A stretch of DNA of 64,000 nt from Enterobacter sp. Bisph1 (GCF_000814905.1 NZ_JXAG01000031.1:110540-174539), one strand, 5' to 3'. Counted from the first letter of the stretch, positions 8,765-19,338 are shown. The notes: generated from the letters alone by a model not told the origin. A program made the numbers and translations.

Positions 8765-10051
8765 TTACTTCGCGGTTAACAGATTCGCCAGGGTACGCAC
8801 GCCCAGGCCCGTTGCGCCCGCCGCCCATTGATCAACCGCCGCTTTGCGGTAGGTTGCAGAGCAGTCGATGTGCAGCCAGCCCTGCTGGTAGTTTTCAACA
8901 AAGTGCGACAGGAAACCGGCCGCCGTGCTGGCGCCCGCCGGGAATGAACCGCTGGCGGTGTTATTCAGTTCGGCAAAGTTAGACGGCAGTTGGCTGCGAT
9001 GGAATTCCGCCAGCGGCAGACGCCAGAATGGCTCGTTTTCCGCTGCCGCACTGCTGAGCAGGCGACCGGCCAGCGCATCATCAAAACTGAACAGCGCATG
9101 ATAATCGTTGCCGAGGGCCGTTTTTGCCGCCCCCGTCAGGGTTGCCGCATCGATAATCATCTGCGGTTTCTGCGCCGAAGCGTCGATCAGGCCATCGGCC
9201 AGCACCAGACGCCCTTCCGCGTCGGTGTTCATCACTTCCACCGTTTTACCGTTGCGGTAGCGAATGATATCGCCCAGCTTAAAGGCGTTACCGCTGACCA
9301 TGTTATCGGCGCAGCAGAGGTAGAGTTTGATGCGCTTATCAAGACCACGGTTGATAGCAAACGCCAGCGCGCCGGTCACCAGCGCCGCGCCACCCATATC
9401 GGACTTCATGGAATCCATCGATGAAGTTGGCTTAATGCTATAACCGCCGGAATCGAAGGTAATGCCTTTGCCAACAAGCGCTGCGTACACCGGCGCTTCC
9501 GGGTTACCGGTCGGGTTGTAGTCCAGCGCCAGCAGTACCGGCGGGCGTTCAGAACCGCGACCAACCGTATGAATGCCGAGGTAGTTCTGCTCGCGCAGAT
9601 CTTCCCCTTTGGTAATGCGGTAAGAGACATGTTCGCCGCCGACGCTGTGCAGCAGATCCACCGCGCGCTGCGCCAGCTGTTCCGGTCCCAGCTCTTCCGC
9701 CGATGCGTTAATGGTATCGCGCACCCAGTCGATTACCTTCAGGCGATTATCCAGCTCTTTTTGCTCGCTCTCGTTAAGCTGCGCCCACTCGACTTTACGC
9801 GTGCCTTTCGGCCCTTTAAACCCGGCCCAGAAGGCCCAGCTGCGCTCTGCGTTCCAGCCTTCGCCGCTGAGGGCAACATGTTTAATGCCCATCCCGTCGA
9901 TCTTACGTGCCGCGCGCTGAATAAGACCTAACTCGTCTTTCTCGCTCAAATGCAGCGCGATACCGTCGTTATTGATGCTCCATGCGGCTTTTTCACCCCA
10001 GCGCGCATCAGCAGGTTGTGTGGTTAAGGTAATCTTCATAGCTTCTGTCAT
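8765..10051 (-). CDS. pepB: Peptidase B, leucyl aminopeptidase family M17
   Basis: Cytoplasmic dinuclear-metal aminopeptidase, 428 residues from ATG 10051 (MTEAMKITL). The M17 signatures are visible: [15 protein letters not shown] supplies the metal-binding Lys and Asp, and [14 protein letters not shown] is the family pattern with further metal ligands. The protein is near-identical in layout to E. coli PepB (427). It lies 100 bases after iscX on the same strand, separated by a hairpin with four Ts that may reduce isc read-through. Peptidase B trims N-terminal residues from peptides and takes part in peptide and cysteinylglycine breakdown. Confidence 0.96.
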   Translation of the reverse strand: MTEAMKITLTTQPADARWGEKAAWSINNDGIALHLSEKDELGLIQRAARKIDGMGIKHVALSGEGWNAERSWAFWAGFKGPKGTRKVEWAQLNESEQKELDNRLKVIDWVRDTINASAEELGPEQLAQRAVDLLHSVGGEHVSYRITKGEDLREQNYLGIHTVGRGSERPPVLLALDYNPTGNPEAPVYAALVGKGITFDSGGYSIKPTSSMDSMKSDMGGAALVTGALAFAINRGLDKRIKLYLCCADNMVSGNAFKLGDIIRYRNGKTVEVMNTDAEGRLVLADGLIDASAQKPQMIIDAATLTGAAKTALGNDYHALFSFDDALAGRLLSSAAAENEPFWRLPLAEFHRSQLPSNFAELNNTASGSFPAGASTAAGFLSHFVENYQQGWLHIDCSATYRKAAVDQWAAGATGLGVRTLANLLTAK

Positions 10052-10116
10052 TATTTTTATCCCTTTTAGCAGGCGCCGAGCGGCGTCATCGGCTGCTGCG
10101 GCCTGAATGTACTCAT

Positions 10117-10145
10117 GAAAACGGGCCACCCGAAGGCAGCCCGTT
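10117..10145 (-). terminator. Probable intrinsic terminator/attenuator after iscX
   Basis: On the minus strand AACGGGC pairs with GCCCGTT around a TTCG tetraloop with an internal mismatch, followed by TTTT. It sits just after iscX and before pepB. Confidence 0.6.
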
Positions 10146-10151
10146 AGATGA

Positions 10152-10352
10152 TTACGATGCTTCGTCTAACCAGACTAGCAGAATCGCTTCGAGAATTTTC
10201 TCATTCGATGCGTCCGGTGAGTCGTCAAACTCTTCCAGCTCGCATATCCACTGGTGTAGATCGGTGAAACGCACCGTTTTGGGATCCACATCCGGACGGC
10301 TGTCATACAGCGCTTCGCCGATTTCACGGCTATCGGTCCATTTCAATCCCAT
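10152..10352 (-). CDS. iscX: IscX, Fe-S assembly accessory protein (YfhJ)
   Basis: 66 residues from ATG 10352 (MGLKWTDS), the same length as E. coli IscX. It is a small acidic protein that binds IscS and iron and modulates cysteine desulfurase activity, possibly as an iron sensor or donor. The acidic patches [14 protein letters not shown] and [16 protein letters not shown] are typical. One base separates it from fdx, so it is the last gene of the isc operon. Confidence 0.95.
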   Translation of the reverse strand: MGLKWTDSREIGEALYDSRPDVDPKTVRFTDLHQWICELEEFDDSPDASNEKILEAILLVWLDEAS

Positions 10353-10353
10353 A

Positions 10354-10689
10354 TTAGTGCTCCCGCGCATGGTTGATGGTGTAACGCGGAATTTCGACCA
10401 CCAGATCTTCGTCGGTGACGCGCGCCTGGCAGCCTAAACGGCTCTCCGGCTCCAGTCCCCATGCTTTATCCAGCATGTCATCTTCGTCTTCGGTGCTCTC
10501 CGGCAACGAGTCAAAACCTTCACGCACGACGCAGTGGCAGGTGGTGCAGGCACAGGATTTTTCGCAGGCATGTTCAATCTCAATGCCGCCACGCAGGGCA
10601 ACATCAAGGATCGTTTCACCGCTCTTCGCTTCCAGAACTGCGCCATCCGGACAGAGATCCTGATGAGGCAGAAAAACAATTTTAGGCAT
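10354..10689 (-). CDS. fdx: Adrenodoxin-type [2Fe-2S] ferredoxin Fdx
   Basis: 111 residues. Cys42, Cys48, Cys51 ([10 protein letters not shown] region) and Cys87 (LGCQARV) are the four cluster ligands of the adrenodoxin class. It donates electrons to IscS/IscU during cluster assembly. One base separates it from hscA and one from iscX, giving a tight operon. The length equals the E. coli protein. Confidence 0.97.
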   Translation of the reverse strand: MPKIVFLPHQDLCPDGAVLEAKSGETILDVALRGGIEIEHACEKSCACTTCHCVVREGFDSLPESTEDEDDMLDKAWGLEPESRLGCQARVTDEDLVVEIPRYTINHAREH

Positions 10690-10690
10690 A

Positions 10691-12541
10691 TTAAACCTCG
10701 TCGACGGAATGGCCTTTCAGCGCGGTACGAACAGAATGGTCCATACGGCGCGCGGCAAATTCCTGGGTTTGTTTATCTACATTTTTAATGGCTTGTTCTA
10801 TCGCGTCGGTATCATCGCCTTCAGCAACCGCACGCAATTGCGCAGCCGCTTCGTCGATATCCGCACGCTCTGCGGCGCTTAACAGCGCGGCGTCAGCGGC
10901 AAGCGCGCTGGCAAGGCTTTCCAGCACGCGCGCGGCTTCCACTTTCTGCTCCGCCAGCATGCGCGCTTTCACGTCCTGCTCGGCGAAACTCATGGAGTCT
11001 TTAATCATGTTGGCGATCTCGCCATCCGTCAGGCCATACGAGGGTTTCACCTGAATAGAGGCTTCCACGCCGGTGGATTTTTCCATCGCGGTGACGCTCA
11101 GCAAGCCGTCGGCATCCACCTGGAAGGTAACGCGAATATGCGCCCCGCCCGCCGGCATCGCCGGGATACCGCGCAGCGCAAAGCGCGCCAGTGAACGGCA
11201 ATCCGTCACCAGTTCACGTTCGCCCTGCATAACGTGAATGGACATTGCGGTTTGGCCATCTTTAAAGGTGGTGAACTCCTGAGCGCGCGCCACCGGAATA
11301 GTGGTATTGCGTGGGATCACTTTCTCCACCAGACCGCCCATGGTTTCCAGCCCCAGCGACAGCGGAATGACATCCAACAGCAGCATTTCGCTGTCCGGCT
11401 TGTTGCCGACCAGGATATCCGCCTGGATTGCCGCGCCAATCGCCACCACTTTATCCGGGTCAATGGAGGTCAGCGGCGTGCGGCCAAAGAACTCGCCGAC
11501 GCGCTCGCGCACCAGCGGAACGCGGGTTGAACCGCCAACCATCACCACTTCCAGCACGTCCTGGGCTTCAACGCCAGCATCTTTCAGCGCGCGACGACAA
11601 GAGAGTAAGGTGCGTTTCACCAGCGTGGCGATCAGCTCTTCAAACTGGGCACGGGTGATAGTGCCCTGCCAGCCCGCTACGTCAACGTTTACGCTGTCGG
11701 CATCGCTGAGGGCAATCTTGGCGGCAATCGCCGCATCGAGCAGTTCGCGCTGCTGGCGCGGATCGCTGCGATCGGACATTCCCGCCTGAGCGGCAATGTG
11801 ATCCGCCAGCAGATGATCGAAGTCGTCGCCGCCAAGGGCTGAGTCACCGCCCGTTGCCAGCACTTCGAACACGCCACGGCTAAGGCGCAGAATGGAAATA
11901 TCAAAGGTGCCCCCGCCGAGATCGTAAACGGCAATTACGCCCTCTTTGCCGGAATCCAGACCGTAAGCGATAGCCGCGGCGGTCGGTTCATTCAGCAGAC
12001 GCAGCACATGCAGGCCCGCAAGACGCGCCGCGTCTTTAGTGCCCTGGCGCTGCGCATCATCAAAGTAGGCCGGAACGGTGATCACCACGCCGTCGAGCTC
12101 ACCGGAAAGGGTTGCTTGCGCGCGCGCGGCCAGGTTTTTGAGAATATCCGCCGACACGCGGATTGGGTTTACCAGGCCACCGGCAGTGACGATCATCGGC
12201 AGACCATTTTCGCTCGGCTGGAACTGCCACGGCAGATGCGGGTAGCGCGCCTGAATATCCGCCAGGCTGCGGCCCATCAGGCGTTTAACGGAGCTGATAG
12301 TGTTGACGGAGTCCAGCGCGGCGTTAGCACGGGCGTCATAACCTACGCTATGACCGTCGGCCTGGTAGTGAACCACCGACGGCAGCAGGTGGCGACCGTC
12401 GCTGTCGGCCAGGGTTTCAGCCTGCCCGCTACGTACGGTGGCAACTAATGAATTGGTGGTGCCAAGATCGATGCCCACCGCCAGACGACGCTGGTGTGGT
12501 GCGGCGCTCAGACCGGGCTCACTGATTTGTAATAAGGCCAT
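10691..12541 (-). CDS. hscA: Specialised Hsp70 chaperone HscA
   Basis: 616 residues. The N-terminal ATPase domain carries the Hsp70 signatures GIDLGTTNS and [13 protein letters not shown], and the C-terminal half is the substrate-binding domain. HscA with HscB drives transfer of the nascent cluster from IscU to apo-proteins by recognising the LPPVK motif of IscU, which is present here in IscU residues 98-102. Located 17 bases after hscB and one base before fdx. Confidence 0.97.
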   Translation of the reverse strand: MALLQISEPGLSAAPHQRRLAVGIDLGTTNSLVATVRSGQAETLADSDGRHLLPSVVHYQADGHSVGYDARANAALDSVNTISSVKRLMGRSLADIQARYPHLPWQFQPSENGLPMIVTAGGLVNPIRVSADILKNLAARAQATLSGELDGVVITVPAYFDDAQRQGTKDAARLAGLHVLRLLNEPTAAAIAYGLDSGKEGVIAVYDLGGGTFDISILRLSRGVFEVLATGGDSALGGDDFDHLLADHIAAQAGMSDRSDPRQQRELLDAAIAAKIALSDADSVNVDVAGWQGTITRAQFEELIATLVKRTLLSCRRALKDAGVEAQDVLEVVMVGGSTRVPLVRERVGEFFGRTPLTSIDPDKVVAIGAAIQADILVGNKPDSEMLLLDVIPLSLGLETMGGLVEKVIPRNTTIPVARAQEFTTFKDGQTAMSIHVMQGERELVTDCRSLARFALRGIPAMPAGGAHIRVTFQVDADGLLSVTAMEKSTGVEASIQVKPSYGLTDGEIANMIKDSMSFAEQDVKARMLAEQKVEAARVLESLASALAADAALLSAAERADIDEAAAQLRAVAEGDDTDAIEQAIKNVDKQTQEFAARRMDHSVRTALKGHSVDEV

Positions 12542-12558
12542 AAGGAGCTTCCAAAAAT

Positions 12559-13074
12559 TTAAAAACCGAGCAGTTTTTCTTCGAGTTGTTCTGTTGTGCT
12601 GCGCAGTTTATCGAGAAAACGTAGTTTACGCACGGTATCCGCCGCCGCGTCCCACGTCTGGCGCTCTAATTGTTCAACCATTTGCAGATGGCGCGCGTCG
12701 TACATCCCTTTTACACGCTGCTGAAAGGCTGCCAGCCGGGTTGCGTCTTCAGCCTTCTCGATGTCGTCCAGCTCTTCACGCAGCTCAAGTTGCTCCATCA
12801 AAAAGGCGGTATCGCGCACCGTATGCTGCTCAGAGGCTAAATCGAAGCCGTGCAGCGACAGCAGATATTCCGCACGGGTGAGCGGATTGCGCAGGGTTTG
12901 CCATGCCTGATTAATGGTAGCGGATTGCTGGACAGCGGCCAGTTGTTCCGCCTGCGGGCGGCTTGCGAAGCGATCGGGGTGGAACTGACGTTGCAGATCC
13001 TGGAAACGTGTCGCCAGCGCCTGAACATCGAGGGAATAGTGGGCCGGCAACCCAAAAAGGGTGAAGTAATCCAT
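12559..13074 (-). CDS. hscB: J-type co-chaperone HscB
   Basis: 171 residues from ATG 13074 (MDYFTLFGL), the same length as in E. coli. The J domain holds the essential His32-Pro-Asp34 in RQFHPDRF. The C-terminal three-helix bundle binds IscU. It stimulates the HscA ATPase and delivers IscU. It is 73 bases downstream of iscA and 17 upstream of hscA. Confidence 0.96.
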   Translation of the reverse strand: MDYFTLFGLPAHYSLDVQALATRFQDLQRQFHPDRFASRPQAEQLAAVQQSATINQAWQTLRNPLTRAEYLLSLHGFDLASEQHTVRDTAFLMEQLELREELDDIEKAEDATRLAAFQQRVKGMYDARHLQMVEQLERQTWDAAADTVRKLRFLDKLRSTTEQLEEKLLGF

Positions 13075-13147
13075 AACAATTCCGGGTAGGCAATCGAAAC
13101 AAACCCCACGCGCAGGACGCTGCGGTGGGGTCATCGGGAAAAGGCGA

Positions 13148-13471
13148 TTAAACGTTGAAGCTTTCGCCGCAACCGCACTCGTCTTTTACGTTCGGGTTGG
13201 TAAACTTAAACCCTTCGTTCAGGCCTTCTTTGACGAAGTCCAGCTGAGTGCCGTCAAGGAATTGCAGGCTTTTGCCGTCAACCACTACCTTTACGCCTTT
13301 GTCTTCAAACACCGTATCTTCGTCATTCGGCGCGTCGACAAATTCGAGCACGTAGGCCATACCCGAACAGCCGGAGGTTCTTACCCCCAGGCGCAGGCCA
13401 AACCCTTTACCGCGGTTGGCCAGAAAGGTATTAACGCGTGCGGCAGCACTGTCGCTCAGGCTAATGGACAT
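13148..13471 (-). CDS. iscA: A-type Fe-S carrier IscA
   Basis: 107 residues with the three conserved cysteines of A-type carriers: Cys35 in TSGCSGM and Cys99/Cys101 in CGCGESF. It carries iron or clusters to target proteins under aerobic conditions. It lies 17 bases after iscU and is equal in length to the E. coli protein. Confidence 0.97.
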   Translation of the reverse strand: MSISLSDSAAARVNTFLANRGKGFGLRLGVRTSGCSGMAYVLEFVDAPNDEDTVFEDKGVKVVVDGKSLQFLDGTQLDFVKEGLNEGFKFTNPNVKDECGCGESFNV

Positions 13472-13488
13472 GACAACAACCTCCTGCC

Positions 13489-13872
13489 TTATTTCGCTTC
13501 TTGTTTACTTTTGTAATCCGCAATCGCGGCTTTAATCGCATCTTCCGCCAGGATAGAGCAGTGAATTTTCACCGGCGGCAGTTCCAGCTCTTCGGCAATA
13601 TCGGTGTTTTTGATCGCCTGCGCTTCGTCCAGTGATTTACCTTTTACCCACTCGGTGACCAGTGAGCTGGAGGCGATCGCAGAGCCACAACCGTAGGTTT
13701 TGAAACGCGCGTCTTCGATAATGCCTTTATCGTTAACTTTGATCTGCAGTTTCATCACGTCGCCGCACGCCGGTGCGCCAACCATGCCGCTGCCCACGGT
13801 ATCGTCGTTGTCAAAGGAGCCAACGTTGCGCGGGTTTTCGTAGTGATCGATTACTTTTTCGCTATATGCCAT
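13489..13872 (-). CDS. iscU: Fe-S scaffold protein IscU
   Basis: 127 residues. Cluster ligands Cys36, Cys62, His104 and Cys105 are present, together with the HscA-recognition sequence LPPVK (98-102). It receives sulfur from IscS and electrons from Fdx and passes clusters on with HscA/HscB. It is one residue shorter than the E. coli protein, so ligand numbers are one lower. It follows iscS by 26 bases. Confidence 0.97.
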   Translation of the reverse strand: MAYSEKVIDHYENPRNVGSFDNDDTVGSGMVGAPACGDVMKLQIKVNDKGIIEDARFKTYGCGSAIASSSLVTEWVKGKSLDEAQAIKNTDIAEELELPPVKIHCSILAEDAIKAAIADYKSKQEAK

Positions 13873-13898
13873 TTTCTATTCTCCTGCTTGCGCAACGA

Positions 13899-15113
13899 TT
13901 AATGATGAGCCCATTCGATGGTGGTCAGATCCACGCCCTGTTTGAACATTTCCCACAGCGGAGAGAGTTCACGCAGACGGCCGATGGATTTACGTACCAG
14001 AGCGATGGTGTAGTCAATTTCTTCTTCGGTGGTAAAACGACCTAAGGAGAAACGGATGGAGCTGTGCGCCAGCTCATCATTCATACCCAGTGCACGCAGC
14101 ACGTAGGACGGCTCCAGGCTTGCCGAGGTACAGGCAGAACCGGAGGAGACGGCCAGATCTTTAAGCGCCATGATCAGCGACTCGCCTTCAACGTAGTTAA
14201 AGCTAACGTTAAGGATGTTTGGCGCGCCGTGTTCAAGATCGCCATTCAGGTAAACTTCTTCGATATCGTTGATGCCATTCCACAGACGGCTACGCAGACC
14301 GCGCAGACGTTCCATTTCGCTTGCCATCTCTTCTTTGGCAATGCGGTAGGCTTCACCCATACCAACGATCTGGTGAACAGGCAGCGTACCGGAACGCATG
14401 CCGCGCTCGTGACCGCCGCCATGCATCTGCGCTTCGATACGTACGCGCGGTTTACGCTGTACGTAGAGGGCACCAATACCTTTCGGGCCATAAATTTTAT
14501 GGGCGGAGAAGGACATCAGATCCACTTTCAGCTGGCTCAGATCGATAGGCAGTTTGCCCACGCTCTGGGTAGCATCAACGTGATAGATAATGCCGCGCGC
14601 ACGGCACATTTCGCCGATGGCCGCGATATCCTGCACCACGCCGATTTCGTTGTTCACGTGCATAATGGAGACGATGATGGTGTCGTCACGCATCGCCGCT
14701 TCCAGCTCTTGCAGAGAGATAATACCGTTGCTCTGCGGGGCGAGATAGGTCACTTCAAACCCTTCGCGCTCCAGCTGACGGCAGGTATCGAGCACGGCTT
14801 TGTGTTCGGTTTTGCTGGTGATGATGTGCTTGCCTTTTTTCTGATAAAAGTTGGCAGCACCTTTGATCGCCAGGTTATCGGATTCGGTTGCACCGGACGT
14901 GAAGACGATTTCGCGCGGATCCGCACCAACCAGTTCAGCAATTTGGTTGCGGGCGATATCTACCGCCTCTTCAGCCTGCCAGCCAAAACGGTGGGAACGG
15001 GAAGCCGGGTTACCAAAGGTCCCGTCCAGGGTCAGAAACTGCATCATTTTCTCGGCAACACGCGGATCCACCGGCGTGGTTGCGGAGTAATCGAGATAAA
15101 TCGGTAATTTCAT
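13899..15113 (-). CDS. iscS: Cysteine desulfurase IscS
   Basis: 404 residues, class V aminotransferase fold. PLP-binding Lys206 lies in [10 protein letters not shown] and the persulfide-carrying Cys328 in SSGSACTS, both at E. coli positions. It supplies sulfur for Fe-S clusters and, through other partners, for tRNA thiolation and cofactor synthesis. It lies 120 bases after iscR; in E. coli this spacer is the target of RyhB, which uncouples iscSUA from iscR, and I cannot verify that here. Confidence 0.98.
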   Translation of the reverse strand: MKLPIYLDYSATTPVDPRVAEKMMQFLTLDGTFGNPASRSHRFGWQAEEAVDIARNQIAELVGADPREIVFTSGATESDNLAIKGAANFYQKKGKHIITSKTEHKAVLDTCRQLEREGFEVTYLAPQSNGIISLQELEAAMRDDTIIVSIMHVNNEIGVVQDIAAIGEMCRARGIIYHVDATQSVGKLPIDLSQLKVDLMSFSAHKIYGPKGIGALYVQRKPRVRIEAQMHGGGHERGMRSGTLPVHQIVGMGEAYRIAKEEMASEMERLRGLRSRLWNGINDIEEVYLNGDLEHGAPNILNVSFNYVEGESLIMALKDLAVSSGSACTSASLEPSYVLRALGMNDELAHSSIRFSLGRFTTEEEIDYTIALVRKSIGRLRELSPLWEMFKQGVDLTTIEWAHH

Positions 15114-15233
15114 TGCTCTTTAAACTCCGTACATCGCTCTAATGCAAGGAATCGGGCAACCGGCTGGATGTACGACCGTGTTAACAGAGCACCTGTTGTA
15201 TGCTCTGGCCCGATTCTGAATACTGTTTTGTTA

Positions 15234-15725
15234 TTATGCGCGCAGCTTTACGTCGATCGCGTCTTGAGCGCGGGTACTGCGATGGGATTCGTTACTGTGC
15301 TGACGATCGGACACATCAAGAATTTCCTGGTTGTTCACCAGTTCGCCCAGCGTAATGTTGTTCAAAAAGCCCGTCAGACGGTCGCTCAGATCGCGCCACA
15401 GCGCATGGGTCAGGCACTTATCGCCGCCCTGGCAGCCGCTTTTACCCTGACAGCGGGTCGCGTCTACGGATTCGTCAACGGCGCTAATCACTTCGCCAAC
15501 GGCAATGGTGTTTGCGTCTTTACCCAGCAGGTAACCGCCGCCCGGACCACGCACGCTGGCCACCAGGCCATTTTTACGCAGACGGGAGAAAAGCTGCTCC
15601 AGATAAGAGAGGGAGATCCCCTGACGCTCGGAAATATCAGCCAACGGCACCGGGCCCGACTCAGAGTTGAGTGCAACGTCCAGCATTGCGGTCACAGCGT
15701 AACGCCCTTTAGATGTCAGTCTCAT
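15234..15725 (-). CDS. iscR: Fe-S regulator IscR (Rrf2 family)
   Basis: 163 residues. A winged HTH (about 1-80) is followed by the [2Fe-2S] ligands Cys92, Cys98, Cys104 and His107, all at E. coli positions. Holo-IscR represses its own operon at type 1 sites; both holo and apo forms act at type 2 sites. Two type 1 operators lie 80-130 bases upstream (15805-15854). First gene of the isc operon. Confidence 0.98.
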   Translation of the reverse strand: MRLTSKGRYAVTAMLDVALNSESGPVPLADISERQGISLSYLEQLFSRLRKNGLVASVRGPGGGYLLGKDANTIAVGEVISAVDESVDATRCQGKSGCQGGDKCLTHALWRDLSDRLTGFLNNITLGELVNNQEILDVSDRQHSNESHRSTRAQDAIDVKLRA

Positions 15726-15804
15726 GTCTTACAAGCCTCAAACTCGCCCCTGCCCGGGGTGTATTATTTATATGTTAATGTTGCATAGCAGACGCAAGTC
15801 TGAC

Positions 15805-15829
15805 ATTCCCGACTAAATTGGTCAACTAT
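15805..15829 (-). promoter_or_regulatory. IscR type 1 operator, promoter-proximal
   Basis: On the minus strand the site reads ATAGTTGACC-AATTTAGTC-GGGAAT, matching the type 1 pattern ATASYYGACTRWWWYAGTCRRSTAT at most positions. The same arrangement is known upstream of E. coli iscR. Confidence 0.8.
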
Positions 15830-15830
15830 T

Positions 15831-15854
15831 TAGTTGACTGTTTTAGTCAGGTAT
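15831..15854 (-). promoter_or_regulatory. IscR type 1 operator, distal
   Basis: On the minus strand ATACCTGACT followed by AAAACAGTCAACTA matches the IscR type 1 consensus closely. It directly abuts the proximal site, giving the tandem operator known from E. coli. Confidence 0.82.
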
Positions 15855-15885
15855 TTGTCATTTAATGCTTTCATAGGCTTAGGTC

Positions 15886-15910
15886 GAAAAAGGGCGTTTT
15901 TCCCGCCCTT
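15886..15910 (-). terminator. Intrinsic terminator of trmJ
   Basis: On the minus strand AAGGGCG and CGCCCTT form a 7-bp stem followed by a TTTTT run, starting seven bases after the trmJ stop codon. Confidence 0.8.
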
Positions 15911-15916
15911 ATCACA

Positions 15917-16645
15917 CTACTGTTTATGCTTCTGTTCAATCGACGCCAGGATACCGCGCAGGATATTAAGCTCCTGGCTTTCCGGGCGTGCGCGGGTAAA
16001 TAAACGGCGTAGTTTGTTCATCACCTGGCCGGGATGGTTTTCACGGATAAAACCCGTCGCCAGCAAGGTTTGTTCCAGATGACCGTAGAACCGCTCGAGA
16101 TCGTCCACCAGCGGATACGGCGTCTGTTCAGGTTCAGTCGGCGTGCCGCTCTCCTGGGTTGCCAGCCAGGCCATACGCGCTTCATAGGCAATAACCTGTA
16201 CCGCCATCGCCAGATTCAGCGAGCTATATTCCGGGTTGGCGGCAATCGCAACGTGGTAATGGCACTTTTGCAGCTCTTCGTTGGTCAGGCCCACACGTTC
16301 GCGACCAAATACCAGCGCGACCGGCGCATGTTGCGCTTCGGCAACGCTTTTAATACCGCACTCGCGCGGATCGAGCATTGGCCATGGCAACGTGCGGGAG
16401 CGCGCGCTGGTGCCCACCACCAGGCTACAGCCAGCTAAGGCTTCATCCAGCGTATCGACGATATTGGCGCTGCCAATCACATCGCTGGCACCTGCGGCCA
16501 AGGCGATCGCCTGCGAATCCGGTTTTACCAACGGATTCACCAGCCAGAGATTGGTCAAGCCCATGGTTTTCATAGCACGGGCAACGGAGCCCATGTTGCC
16601 GGTGTGGGAGGTTTCTACCAGTACGATTCGAATATTTTGCAGCAT
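15917..16645 (-). CDS. trmJ: tRNA (cytidine/uridine-2'-O)-methyltransferase TrmJ
   Basis: 242 residues, SPOUT superfamily, modifying the 2'-OH of residue 32 in tRNA anticodon loops with S-adenosylmethionine. The knot-forming motifs are visible: [20 protein letters not shown] near the N-terminus, [15 protein letters not shown] and the C-terminal [14 protein letters not shown]-terminal helical extension serves dimerisation and tRNA binding in the family. It is divergent from suhB and upstream of the iscR control region, as in E. coli. Confidence 0.95.
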   Translation of the reverse strand: MLQNIRIVLVETSHTGNMGSVARAMKTMGLTNLWLVNPLVKPDSQAIALAAGASDVIGSANIVDTLDEALAGCSLVVGTSARSRTLPWPMLDPRECGIKSVAEAQHAPVALVFGRERVGLTNEELQKCHYHVAIAANPEYSSLNLAMAVQVIAYEARMAWLATQESGTPTEPEQTPYPLVDDLERFYGHLEQTLLATGFIRENHPGQVMNKLRRLFTRARPESQELNILRGILASIEQKHKQ

Positions 16646-16762
16646 AGATTTTCAACGGCTAAAGAATATTCGCGCATACTATCATAAACCAAAGACAGAT
16701 TCCGAATTCGCTGCTATGATGTGCGCCGTTTTCCGTTCTTTAACATCCAGTGAGAGAGACCG

Positions 16763-17566
16763 ATGCATCCGATGCTGAACATCGCCGTGCGTGCTGCGCG
16801 CAAGGCGGGTAATTTAATTGCCAAAAACTACGAAACGCCTGATAACGTAGAAACCAGCCAGAAAGGCAGCAATGATTTCGTGACCAATGTCGATAAGGCC
16901 GCCGAAGCGCTGATTATCGAAACAATCCGCAAATCTTACCCGCAACACACCATCATCACCGAAGAGAGTGGTGAGCTTGAAGGCACAGACCAGGATGTTC
17001 AATGGGTTATCGATCCACTGGATGGCACCACCAACTTTATTAAACGCTTGCCGCACTTCGCGGTATCCATCGCCGTACGTATTAAAGGCCGCACCGAAGT
17101 CGCTGTGGTTTACGATCCTATGCGTAACGAACTCTTCACCGCGACTCGCGGTCAGGGCGCACAGCTGAACGGCTACCGTCTGCGCGGCGGCACCGCTCGC
17201 GACCTGGACGGTACGATTCTGGCGACCGGTTTCCCCTTCAAAGCAAAACAACACGCTGCCACCTATATCAATATCGTCGGTAAACTGTTTAGCGAATGCG
17301 CGGACTTCCGCCGTACCGGTTCCGCTGCGCTGGATCTGGCCTACGTTGCCGCTGGCCGCGTAGACGGTTTCTTTGAAATTGGCCTCAAGCCGTGGGATTT
17401 TGCCGGCGGTGAGCTGCTGGTACGTGAAGCGGGCGGTCTGGTATGCGATTTCACCGGTGGTCATAACTACATGCTGAGCGGCAATATCGTTGCCGGTAAC
17501 CCGCGCGTAGTGAAATCAATGCTGGCGAATATGCGTGACGAACTGAGCGACGCGCTGAAACGCTAA
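16763..17566 (+). CDS. suhB: Inositol-1-monophosphatase / rRNA maturation and antitermination factor SuhB
   Basis: 267 residues with the inositol-monophosphatase signatures: WVIDPLDGTTNF (metal-binding Asp residues) and KPWDFAGGELLVREAGG. It hydrolyses inositol monophosphate in vitro; in E. coli its main role is with the rrn antitermination complex and in rRNA folding, by binding RNA polymerase and Nus factors. It starts at ATG 16763 with GAGAG upstream. In E. coli yfhR follows; here a zevAB-like pair on the opposite strand takes that place. Confidence 0.96.
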   Translation: MHPMLNIAVRAARKAGNLIAKNYETPDNVETSQKGSNDFVTNVDKAAEALIIETIRKSYPQHTIITEESGELEGTDQDVQWVIDPLDGTTNFIKRLPHFAVSIAVRIKGRTEVAVVYDPMRNELFTATRGQGAQLNGYRLRGGTARDLDGTILATGFPFKAKQHAATYINIVGKLFSECADFRRTGSAALDLAYVAAGRVDGFFEIGLKPWDFAGGELLVREAGGLVCDFTGGHNYMLSGNIVAGNPRVVKSMLANMRDELSDALKR

Positions 17567-17574
17567 GCCTGTGA

Positions 17575-17603
17575 GTGCCCGGCAGCCATTCGCCGCCGGG
17601 TAC
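17575..17603. terminator. Stem-loop between convergent suhB and the NicO-family gene
   Basis: GTGCCCGGC and GCCGGGTAC form a 9-bp stem with one G-T pair around an 11-base loop, in the 39-base gap. No strong U-run on either strand. Confidence 0.45.
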
Positions 17604-17605
17604 TG

Positions 17606-18586
17606 TCAAAAAGGCCGCAGTCCGCCACCCGGCGGTAATGCACTTATCCACATCACCACTGCCGCAGCAATAAGTATCACGCCGCCCGCCAGCGCCAGCG
17701 TGGTCCAGCCGACCTGTCGCCACAATACCGGCGCGCGATGCCCGCTTAATTTCACCGCCAGTTGACGAAAACCGTGCACCAGTAACGCCAGCGAACTGAT
17801 GGTCAGAGATGTGCCTGCCGCCATTACCAGCGCCGACGCCACACCCCATGCAAATACACCGATCACCTTACTGAACAGCAGCACCATAATCGCCCCGGAA
17901 CAGGGACGCATGCCCATTGATAAGATAATCATCAACCGCGCGCGCCACTCTTCGCCGCTCTGCAGTTGCGCTGGATTGGGCAGATGTTGATGCCCACAAC
18001 CGCAGCCTTCATGATGCTCGTGCTGCACCGTAAAGGCGCGAAATTTCGGCGCACTCAGCAGGGCGCGAAGCTTTCTTAGCGCTCTGACACACAGCAGCAG
18101 CCCAAGCATGCCCACCAGCAGGTAACTGCCCTTTTCCAGCCAGTAACTGCTGAGATGGAGCTGGCGCGCGGGAAGCGCCAATAGCGTTAAGACGACCGTG
18201 ACCAGCACAATCGCCACTACGCCCTGTAATAAAGAAGAGGCAAGGGTTAAGCCAATGGCCGGTTTCAGTTTTGAAGGATGGGTGGCAAGCCAGGTGGTGA
18301 TAACCACTTTACCATGACCCGGCCCGAGGGCATGCAGCACGCCATAAACAAAGCTGAACAGCAGCAGCGCACCGCCCGCCTGCTGGGGATTTTCCGCTAC
18401 CGCCTGCAATAAGCCGCTCATTTGTCTATTCACTTCGCGCTGCCAGATGATGCTTTTGAGCATCACCTGCGGCCAGGCCTGCCACAGCCACAGTGCGGCA
18501 ATCAGCGCGCAAAGCGCAAACAGCGCCAGCGGCCACCAGGGGATTACGCGTCGTTTTCGCGCGCTCACGCGATGGGTCACGGGCAT
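17606..18586 (-). CDS. NicO-family divalent metal transporter, ZevB-like
   Basis: 326 residues, polytopic inner-membrane protein. An N-terminal membrane anchor is followed by several helices. HALGPGHGK near residue 90 is the NicO/RcnA-family motif on the first conserved helix. A cytosolic or periplasmic His/Cys-rich loop, HEHHEGCGCGHQH, lies mid-protein. A second motif, SMGMRPCSGAIMV, follows. It overlaps by 10 bases the upstream gene for a secreted DUF1007 protein. In Haemophilus influenzae the same pair is ZevA-ZevB, linked to zinc. The transported ion here could be zinc, nickel or cobalt. It is absent at this locus in E. coli K-12, which has yfhR instead. Confidence 0.82.
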   Translation of the reverse strand: MPVTHRVSARKRRVIPWWPLALFALCALIAALWLWQAWPQVMLKSIIWQREVNRQMSGLLQAVAENPQQAGGALLLFSFVYGVLHALGPGHGKVVITTWLATHPSKLKPAIGLTLASSLLQGVVAIVLVTVVLTLLALPARQLHLSSYWLEKGSYLLVGMLGLLLCVRALRKLRALLSAPKFRAFTVQHEHHEGCGCGHQHLPNPAQLQSGEEWRARLMIILSMGMRPCSGAIMVLLFSKVIGVFAWGVASALVMAAGTSLTISSLALLVHGFRQLAVKLSGHRAPVLWRQVGWTTLALAGGVILIAAAVVMWISALPPGGGLRPF

Positions 18587-19215
18587 GTAAGGGTTACCGT
18601 TTGCGCAAATTGTTTGCCGAGTTCCCGGTCTTCCTCCGGCGCATCGGCTTTATCCAGCGACTGGGCATAATTCAGCACCTCTTCGCCGGGCTGAGGGGTA
18701 TGCAGCGCCAGCGTGCAATTTTGTGGCGCGGTGGCAGAAAGCGTCACATCGCTCTCTTTTTCGTAGCTCATGTCGACATAGTAAGTGGGATCGAAAGTGG
18801 AAAAGCGATACTGTTGACCCGAAAGCGGCTGCGGCTCGGCGAGGGGTAAAATAAAGGTCAGCACCGCCTGGTGCCCTACCCGCTCCATACCGTACTCGGT
18901 GGGGCGATTGAGAAATTTTATCTTCTGCCCGTTATGCCACACTTCGGTAAAGTAGTGCTGCCCCAGTACATTGGCCATCACTTCTGCCGCCAGCTTTTTC
19001 CATATTTCATCACCGGGTTTTGCCGCGCCCGCATCATACAGCAGATCCGCTGAAGTAATTTCATCCATCGTCCAGCGCATTTTCAAACCAGTGAAAAAAT
19101 GGTTGTCGGTTAATACCTGCGTTTTCAAGCGGATAAAACTGTGTGGATGCGCAGCCGCCGTAAACGATAAAAATGCGAGAACGAAACCCGTGGCGCATTG
19201 TTTAACTCCTTGCAT
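18577..19215 (-). CDS. Periplasmic DUF1007 protein, ZevA-like metal-handling partner
   Basis: 212 residues. A signal peptide (about 1-22, ending FTAAA) is followed at once by HPHSFIRL, which puts two histidines at the mature N-terminus, a plausible metal site. The rest is a soluble beta-rich DUF1007 domain. The start at ATG 19215 has a GAGG ribosome site. The 3' end overlaps the ZevB-like gene by 10 bases, so the two are co-translated. The family partner ZevA in Haemophilus is needed with ZevB for zinc acquisition. Function here is inferred from that pairing only. Confidence 0.8.
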   Translation of the reverse strand: MQGVKQCATGFVLAFLSFTAAAHPHSFIRLKTQVLTDNHFFTGLKMRWTMDEITSADLLYDAGAAKPGDEIWKKLAAEVMANVLGQHYFTEVWHNGQKIKFLNRPTEYGMERVGHQAVLTFILPLAEPQPLSGQQYRFSTFDPTYYVDMSYEKESDVTLSATAPQNCTLALHTPQPGEEVLNYAQSLDKADAPEEDRELGKQFAQTVTLTCP

Positions 19216-19338
19216 GAATTCCTCACGTGAAAAATTCTGTGATGTTCTCCGGCAATCCTGACGGAAAGAGTCGCCGCTACACTATCGCTGTGTAAAGCTT
19301 TAGCTACGCTTATCAAAACCCCTACTGGATTTTGACAG

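Noticed and set aside
14064..15107. Long open frame antisense to iscS
   Set aside because: It lies wholly opposite a clear IscS gene, has no ribosome site or family resemblance, and arises from codon bias of the GC-rich sense strand.
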